Below, piece after piece: positions 58,490 through 64,000 of a stretch of 64,000 nucleotides of DNA. Positions within the stretch are counted from its first letter, which is position 1. The number at the start of each line of letters is the position of its first letter. This DNA is from Xenopus tropicalis (taxonomy: Eukaryota > Chordata > Amphibia > Anura > Pipidae): NCBI RefSeq assembly GCF_000004195.4, contig NC_030680.2, positions 149,200,545 to 149,264,544 of the forward strand, in the 5' to 3' direction. The position numbers and the translations under genes were made by a program. The notes below the pieces were generated by a model. That model ran no database searches. It had not been told where the DNA came from and saw only the letters and a list, made by a program, of their open reading frames with translations.

Positions 58490-59273
58490 GTTTAAGCAGT
58501 GGGTGGGGCTACAACACTCTTATGGAAGGGGGAGGAGCAGGGACCTGTAATGGACGAAGTGGGCTGGGCTGAAACACTGGCAGGTTACAGTGGGAGGGGC
58601 AGGGAGCCAAACTCAAGCAGTGGGTGGGACTAGAGCACTGACAGATTACAGTAGGAGTGGCAGGGAGTTTAACTCAAGAAGTGGGTGGGGCTAGAGCACT
58701 CTAATGGCAGGGGGAGGAGCAGGGAATCTGTAATGCAAGATGTGGGCTGAGCTGAAACACTGGCAGTTTACAGTGGGAGGGGCAGGGAGTCTAACTCAAG
58801 CAGTGGGTGGGGTTAGAACACTGCCAGATTATAGGGGGAGGGGCAGGGAACCAAAGTTAAGCAGTGGGTGGGACTAGAACACTGCCAGTTTACAGGGGGA
58901 GGGGCAGGGAGCCCAACTAAAGCAGTGGGTGGGGCTAGAGCACTGACAGATAACAGTGGGAGGAGCAGGGAACTTAACGCAAGCAGTGGGTGGGGCTAGA
59001 GCACTGGCAGATTACAGTGGGAGGGGCAGGGAGCCTAACTCAAGCAGTGGGTGGGGCTAGAGCACTCTAATGGCAGGGGGACAAGCAGGGAATCTGCAGT
59101 GCAAGAAGTGGGCTGGACTTAACCGCTGCCAGTTTCCAGTGGGAGGGGCAGGGAGCCTAACTCAAGCAGTGGGTGGGGCTAGAGCACTGACAGGTTACAG
59201 TGGGAGTGGCAGGGAGCCTAACTCAAGCAGTGGGTGGGGCTAGAGCACTGCCAGTTTACAGGGGGAGGGGCAT
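58490..59273 (+). repeat. ~61-bp tandem array, ~13 copies
   Basis: The unit contains AGCAGTGGGTGGGGCTAGAG, CACTGACAGATTACAGTGGG and AGGGGCAGGGAGCCTAACTC. Units diverge by about 10-15% (AAGAAGTGGGCTGGGCTGAAA variants), so the array is moderately old. Clean sequence resumes here after the scrambled segment. Confidence 0.9.
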
Positions 59274-60356
59274 CATTGTTTTCTATTTAACCCAGTTAAA
59301 TGGGAAAGTTAATCCCATCGTTGTTTTCTATTTCACCCAGTTTCAAGTCAAATTTAACCACACAAATTCGAAATTTTTCTTACAACTGGTTATCGTGACA
59401 TTTTATTAATAGAACAATGATCGAGTTTCATTAGAATTTATTCCGTGTCGGGTTTATACGACTTTTAAGGTCAGAAAAAAAACGAATTTTAGTAAATCAG
59501 CCCCTACGAGGATTAAAATAAATGAGTCTTTTTTATTACAAACACCCATTTCTCTGGCAGCTGATTAGGATAAAATGAAGTCGCAAGAGACAATACTTCA
59601 GCCTCGACATTAATTTGCCATCACTCGACTTCTCCGTGGCAACCGGCTTATTAAAACGAGGAAATCTTTTGTTTTCTTTGTATGTGCCCACAAAATGGCG
59701 GCTGCCTGCTGGCTGTGTAATTCCAAGGCTGAAGGAAACAAGATTTATATTATTTAAATTGTGTAAGTGAAGTTTATTTTGCTTGACAAACACAATAGAA
59801 ATATATTTGGATCTCTTTCTTAGGGTGAGTGATCCCCTTTAAGCTGTTAGAGGGGTACTGGGAGTTGCAAGATTACTAATGTATAAAGGGACAATACGTA
59901 AGTTTGGTTATAATACATCTTTGTGTTTCTATCCTCCCCCCGGGGGCCCCGCCATAATTCTCTCTAACATGGACTGTTTCTATGGCAAATATCTGACTTG
60001 TTCACTGTAACTTACAGTAGATAATTCCGTATCGAATTTACTGACCCGTCCCATTGTGTTTATCGACTGTAACGTTTTCCTCTCTGCGTTTCTATTGATT
60101 TTGTCCGTTACCTGCATTTCCCACATATAATAACTGTATAACAATGGGCAGTAACTGTGTGTGTATTTGTCTGTATGTGGCGCCACCTGTATACACAGCG
60201 CTGCCCCACTGGGTCTCTCCATTCTGGGCAACTGGGCTTACAGTCATTCCTATTGTGTCTGTGAGGAAGTTTCCCGCTGGTGTCTGTATCTGTAGTGCAT
60301 CTCAGGGCAGGGGCGGTTAGGGGATGGGCAAAGTGCGGGGTGAATGAGATAGCATG
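59274..60356. other. Intronic unique sequence
   Basis: Single-copy intron with a short inverted or duplicated ATTGTTTTCTATTT motif at about 59275 and 59320. No exon or RNA gene recognised; minus-strand frames of 83-85 codons have no support. Confidence 0.45.
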
Positions 60357-61425
60357 TAGGGGCAGGGAGGGTGGGCGGAGTGTAGGGGCAGGGAGGGTGG
60401 GCGGAGTGTAGGGGCAGGGAGGGTGGGCGGAGTGTAGGGGCAGGGAGGGTGGGCGGAGTGTAGGGGCAGGGAGGGTGGGCGGAGTGTAGGGGCAGGGAGG
60501 GTGGGCGGAGGGTAGGGGCAGGGAGCGAGGGTGGGCGGAGTGTAGGGGCAGAAAGGGTGGAGTGTAGGGGCAGAAAGGGAGGAGTGTAGGGGCAGGTAGG
60601 CTGGAGTGTAGGGGCAGAAAGCGAGGAGTGTAGGGGCAGGTAGGCTGGAGTGTAGGGGCAGAAAGGGTGGAGTGTAGGGGCAGGTAGGCTGGAGTGTAGG
60701 GGCAGAAAGGGAGGAGTGTAGTGGCAGAAAGGGAGGAGTGTAGGGGCAGGTAGGCTGGAGTGTAGGGGCAGGTAGGCTGGAGTGTAGGGGCAGGTAGGCT
60801 GGAGTGTAGGGGCAGAAAGGGAGGAGTGTAGGGGCAGGTAGGCTGGAGTGTAGGGGCAGAAAGGGTGGAGTGTAGGGGCAGGTAGGGTGGAGTGTAGGGG
60901 CAGGTAGGGCTGGAGTGTAGGGGCAGGTAGGCTGGAGTGTAGGGGCAGAAAGGGAGGAGTGTAGGGGCAGAAAGGGAGGAGTGTAGGGGCAGGTAGGCTG
61001 GAGTGTAGGGGCAGAAAGGGAGGAGTGTAGGGGCAGGTAGGGAGGAGTGTAGGGGCAGGTAGGGTGGAGTGTAGGGGCAGGTAGGGGTGGAGTGTAGGGG
61101 CAGGTAGGGTGGAGTGTAGGGGCAGGTAGGCTGGAGTGTAGGGGCAGAAAGGGAGGAGTGTAGGGGCAGGTAGGGCGGAGTGTAGGGGCAGAAAGGGAGG
61201 AGTGTAGGGGCAGGTAGGGCGGAGTGTAGGGGCAGAAAGGGCGGAGTGTAGGGGCAGAAAGGGAGGAGTGTAGGGGCAGAAAGGGAGGAGTGTAGGGGCA
61301 GGTAGGGCGGAGTGTAGGGGCAGAAAGGGCGGAGTGTAGGGGCAGAAAGGGAGGAGTGTAGGGGCAGAAAGGGAGGAGTGTAGGGGCAGAAAGGGAGGAG
61401 TGTAGGGGCAGGTAGGGTGGGGGAT
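60357..61425 (+). repeat. G-rich 22/26-bp minisatellite
   Basis: Two subfamilies are visible. At about 60357-60545 are seven 26-bp units containing GGGGCAGGGAGGGTGGG. From about 60545 there are roughly 40 units of about 21-22 bp with GGGGCAGAAAGGGAGGAG or GGGGCAGGTAGGCTGGAG. Long minus-strand open frames (about 400 codons, YTPPFLPLHS-type peptide) come from the repeat and show no gene structure. Confidence 0.93.
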
Positions 61426-62261
61426 TAACATCTAACCCTTCTAACAGGAGTGGGGATAACATAAGTGATAACACAATGTACAATGGAACCAACCCCCCCC
61501 CCCCCCCCACAAAAAAGAAATTGTAACCTAACAAACCCTTCACATTAAAGAGGAAGATTAACTTTTAGTATTTTATAAATAATTTGTGGAGTTTTCTTTC
61601 TATAAGTCCAACCTCAAATGGTTTTTGCTCCTTATATGTAAACTATAATAATAATAATATTACTACCCAAGGGACCCTAGCAACCAGGCATTTACTGATA
61701 GGCCTGAATAAAGGGCAAGTAGAGAAATAGAATATGAATGATAACTTGTCCTTTAAAATAAAATCCCTTTGGTTCCCGGCGGATGCAGAAGACGGATGCC
61801 GCCGGTGCGTTTGATTTCGGTGCATTCGCTTTGGCGGAATGTTCTGAGTTTTATCACAATTCCCCTGTGAGAATAATTTATCTTGTGTGAATGTTCCCGT
61901 TTGCTGTAACCTTACGCTTATCGTGTTATCTACGCGTAATCCTCTGTTTATACGGACGCGGCTGGGAACGCATGTCCCCGTAATGTATACGCCGCCCAAC
62001 AAAGGGGCCGATCAGGGGGGCACCGGGGTATTTGTTGGGACTCAATTCTCAATGGTTGGACCTGGCGGTAATCGGCAGATTTTGTTCATATAATCCCCGA
62101 GAACAAAGCGGTGTCTCCGAACTGCCATTATCTGCTCCGATTGTACCGACTCATCAAAGGGATGTACTATTAGCAGTTTCATGGTTTGTAACCAGCAATT
62201 AGGCTAAAGCCCTTTATCAAAAACCCCAGCTCTGTGGTAGATTAAAGTTTCCCTTGGTTTA
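61426..62261. other. Intronic unique sequence, CpG-containing
   Basis: A C run at 61492-61509 is followed by unique sequence. The part at about 61770-62160 keeps many CpGs (CCCGGCGGATGC, ATGCCGCCGGTGCG, TACGGACGCGGCTGGG) and could be conserved intronic DNA. No exon in frame with erc2 was found. Confidence 0.45.
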
Positions 62262-63828
62262 AGTTTCCCTTAGACAGTACAGTATGGGGGTACAGCTTAT
62301 TGTGTGCCCAGAACATTCCTTCTCTGTATATTTGTATTTATACATATGGGTAGGGGGTGCCATAGTGTTTCCCTTAGACAGTACAGTATGGGGGTACAGC
62401 TTATTGTGTGCCCAGAACATTCCTTCTCTGTATATTTGTATTTATACATATGGGTAGGGGGTGCCATAGTGTTTCCCTTAGACAGTACAGTATGGGGGTA
62501 CAGCTTATTGTGTGTCCAGAACATTCCTTCTCTGTATATTTGTATTTATACATATGGGTAGGGGGTGCCATAGTGTTTCCCTTAGACAGTACAGTATGGG
62601 GGTACAGCTTATTGTGTGCCCAGAACATTCCTTCTCTGTATATTTGTATTTATACATATGGGTAGGGGGTGCCATAGTGTTTCCCTTAGACAGTACAGTA
62701 TGGGGGTACAGCTTATTGTGTGTCCAGAACATTCCTTCTCTGTATATTTGTATTTATACATATGGGTAGGGGGTGCCATAGTGTTTCCCTTAGACAGTAC
62801 AGTATGGGGGTACAGCTTATTGTGTGCCCAGAACATTCCTTCTCTGTATATTTGTATTTATACATATGGGTAGGGGGTGCCATAGTGTTTCCCTTAGACA
62901 GTACAGTATGGGGGTACAGCTTATTGTGTGCCCAGAACATTCCTTCTCTGTATATTTGTATTTATACATATGGGTAGGGGGTGCCATAGTGTTTCCCTTA
63001 GACAGTACAGTATGGGGGTACAGCTTATTGTGTGCCCAGAACATTCCTTCTCTGTATATTTGTATTTATACATATGGGTAGGGGGTGCCATAGTGTTTCC
63101 CTTAGACAGTACAGTATGGGGGTACAGCTTATTGTGTGCCCAGAACATTCCCTCTCTGTATATTTGTATTTATACATATGGGTAGGGGGTGCCATAGTGT
63201 TTCCCTTAGACAGTACAGTATGGGGGTACAGCTTATTGTGTGCCCAGAACATTCCTTCTCTGTATATTTGTATTTATACATATGGGTAGGGGGTGCCATA
63301 GTGTTTCCCTTAGACAGTACAGTATGGGGGTACAGCTTATTGTGTGCCCAGAACATTCCTTCTCTGTATATTTGTATTTATACATATGGGTAGGGGTGCC
63401 ATAGTGTTTCCCTTAGACAGTACAGTATGGGGGTACAGCTTATTGTGTGCCCAGAACATTCCTTCTCTGTATATTTGTATTTATACATATGGGTAGGAGG
63501 TGCCATAGTGTTTCCCTTAGACAGTACAGTATGGGGGTACAGCTTATTGTGTGCCCAGAACATTCCTTCTCTGTATATTTGTATTTATACATATGGGTAG
63601 GAGGTGCCATAGTGTTTCCCTTAGACAGTACAGTATGGGGGTACAGCTTATTGTGTGCCCAGAACATTCCTTCTCTGTATATTTGTATTTATACATATGG
63701 GTAGGGGTGCCATAGTGTTTCCCTTAGACAGTACAGTATGGGGGTACAGCTTATTGTGTGCCCAGAACATTCCTTCTCTGTATATTTGTATTTATACATA
63801 TGGGTAGGAGGTGCCATAGTGTTTCCCT
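62262..63828 (-). repeat. 104-bp tandem array C, ~15 units, same orientation as array B
   Basis: The unit is the reverse complement of array A. It starts at TTCCCTTAGACAGTACAG and ends at GCCATAGTGTTTCCCTGG. Two units read TGTGTGTCCAGAAC (at about 62512 and 62720, two units apart) and two lack a G in the G run (about 63392 and 63704, three units apart). It stops only about 50 bp before the acceptor of the last exon. Confidence 0.96.
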
Positions 63829-63880
63829 GGAATTCTGTTGCTAAAATGTGAATATGTGATACATTTAATTCTCTTCCCAG

Positions 63881-64000
63881 ATTGAAAACCTTCAGGAGCA
63901 GCTGAAAGACAAAGACAAACAACTGAGTAACCTGAAGGACCGGGTCAAGTCGCTGCAGACCGATTCCAGCAATACGGACACTGCCCTGGCGACGCTGGAG
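63881..64000 (+). CDS. erc2: ERC2 (CAST) internal exon, partial at window end
   Basis: The TTAATTCTCTTCCCAG acceptor ends at 63880. The exon is open in phase 0 to the window end, 40 codons, starting IENLQEQLKDKDKQLSNLK and ending NTDTALATLE. This again is continuous coiled coil. KDRVKSLQTDSSNTDTALA matches my memory of ERC2; ERC1 differs here (for example Lys-Glu-Arg and Ala-Asp-Thr-Thr substitutions). In the family this segment does not directly follow exon B: about 56 residues intervene. A direct splice from 10588 would remain in frame because both borders are phase 0. Confidence 0.92.
   Translation, partial: MENLQEQLKDKDKQLSNLKDRVKSLQTDSSNTDTALATLE

Noticed and set aside
60250..61543. Minus-strand frames of 393 and 408 codons, proline-rich
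   Set aside because: They are read through the 22/26-bp minisatellite in two frames at once with the same peptide; there is no conserved domain or splice context.
3107..64000. Host gene as ERC1 (ELKS)
   Set aside because: Several residues (NSDCKQ in exon B, KDRVKSLQTDSSN in the last exon) match my recollection of ERC2 better; a database alignment should confirm.
1..64000. tRNA, rRNA or snRNA genes
   Set aside because: No A/B boxes with cloverleaf arms, rRNA core motifs or snRNA sequences were recognised on either strand.

Overview
The window is vertebrate intronic DNA, almost certainly from a Xenopus frog. The evidence is spliced coding exons, very high tandem-repeat and MITE density, T2/Kolobok-type TTAA elements, and repeat families I recognise from frog genomes. 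Species (tropicalis or laevis) cannot be decided here.

The host gene runs left to right. Three exons (3107-3262, 10421-10588 and 63881-64000, the last cut by the window edge) have clean AG/GT borders and phase-0 junctions. They encode 52, 56 and at least 40 residues of a coiled-coil protein that I recognise as ERC2/CAST, an ELKS-family presynaptic active-zone scaffold. Compared with the family, about 56 residues are missing between the second and third exons, and I found no exon for them in the 53-kb intron.

Layout: 0-3 kb holds foldback and TIR MITEs and a degenerate 76-bp repeat. 3.4-6 kb holds a hAT MITE with a perfect 8-bp target duplication, then a MITE whose core has expanded into a 112-bp array with 6-unit higher-order structure. 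7.4-8.6 kb is a 19-bp minisatellite. 9.4-10.1 kb is a 240-bp triplicate. 11.4-14 kb, 16.8-18.6 kb and 62.3-63.8 kb are 104-bp arrays, the first opposite in orientation to the other two. 19.1-20.3 kb holds 112- and 94-bp arrays and 21.7-22.3 kb an 18-bp array.

22.6-39.6 kb is the centrepiece. A full-length LINE with two intact ORFs (gag-like ORF1 with three CCHC knuckles; ORF2 with endonuclease, reverse transcriptase and CCHC) sits inside an array of 103-bp repeats, which then abuts an 8.4-kb array of about 103 copies of an 82-bp repeat. The LINE resembles the Tx1 clade of site-specific L1-like elements, and its repeat setting recalls the composite Tx1D/Tx1L arrangement.

40-46 kb is ordinary intron with MITEs and two more arrays. 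About 46.2-58.4 kb is strikingly different: T/G-rich, homopolymer-laden and composed of scrambled, indel-rich versions of repeats found elsewhere in the window. It reads like uncorrected long-read gap fill. 58.5-61.4 kb holds 61-bp and 22/26-bp G-rich arrays, followed by the third 104-bp array and the last exon.

No RNA genes, CRISPR arrays or prokaryotic features were seen. The genuine coding content is the three erc2 exons and the two LINE ORFs.
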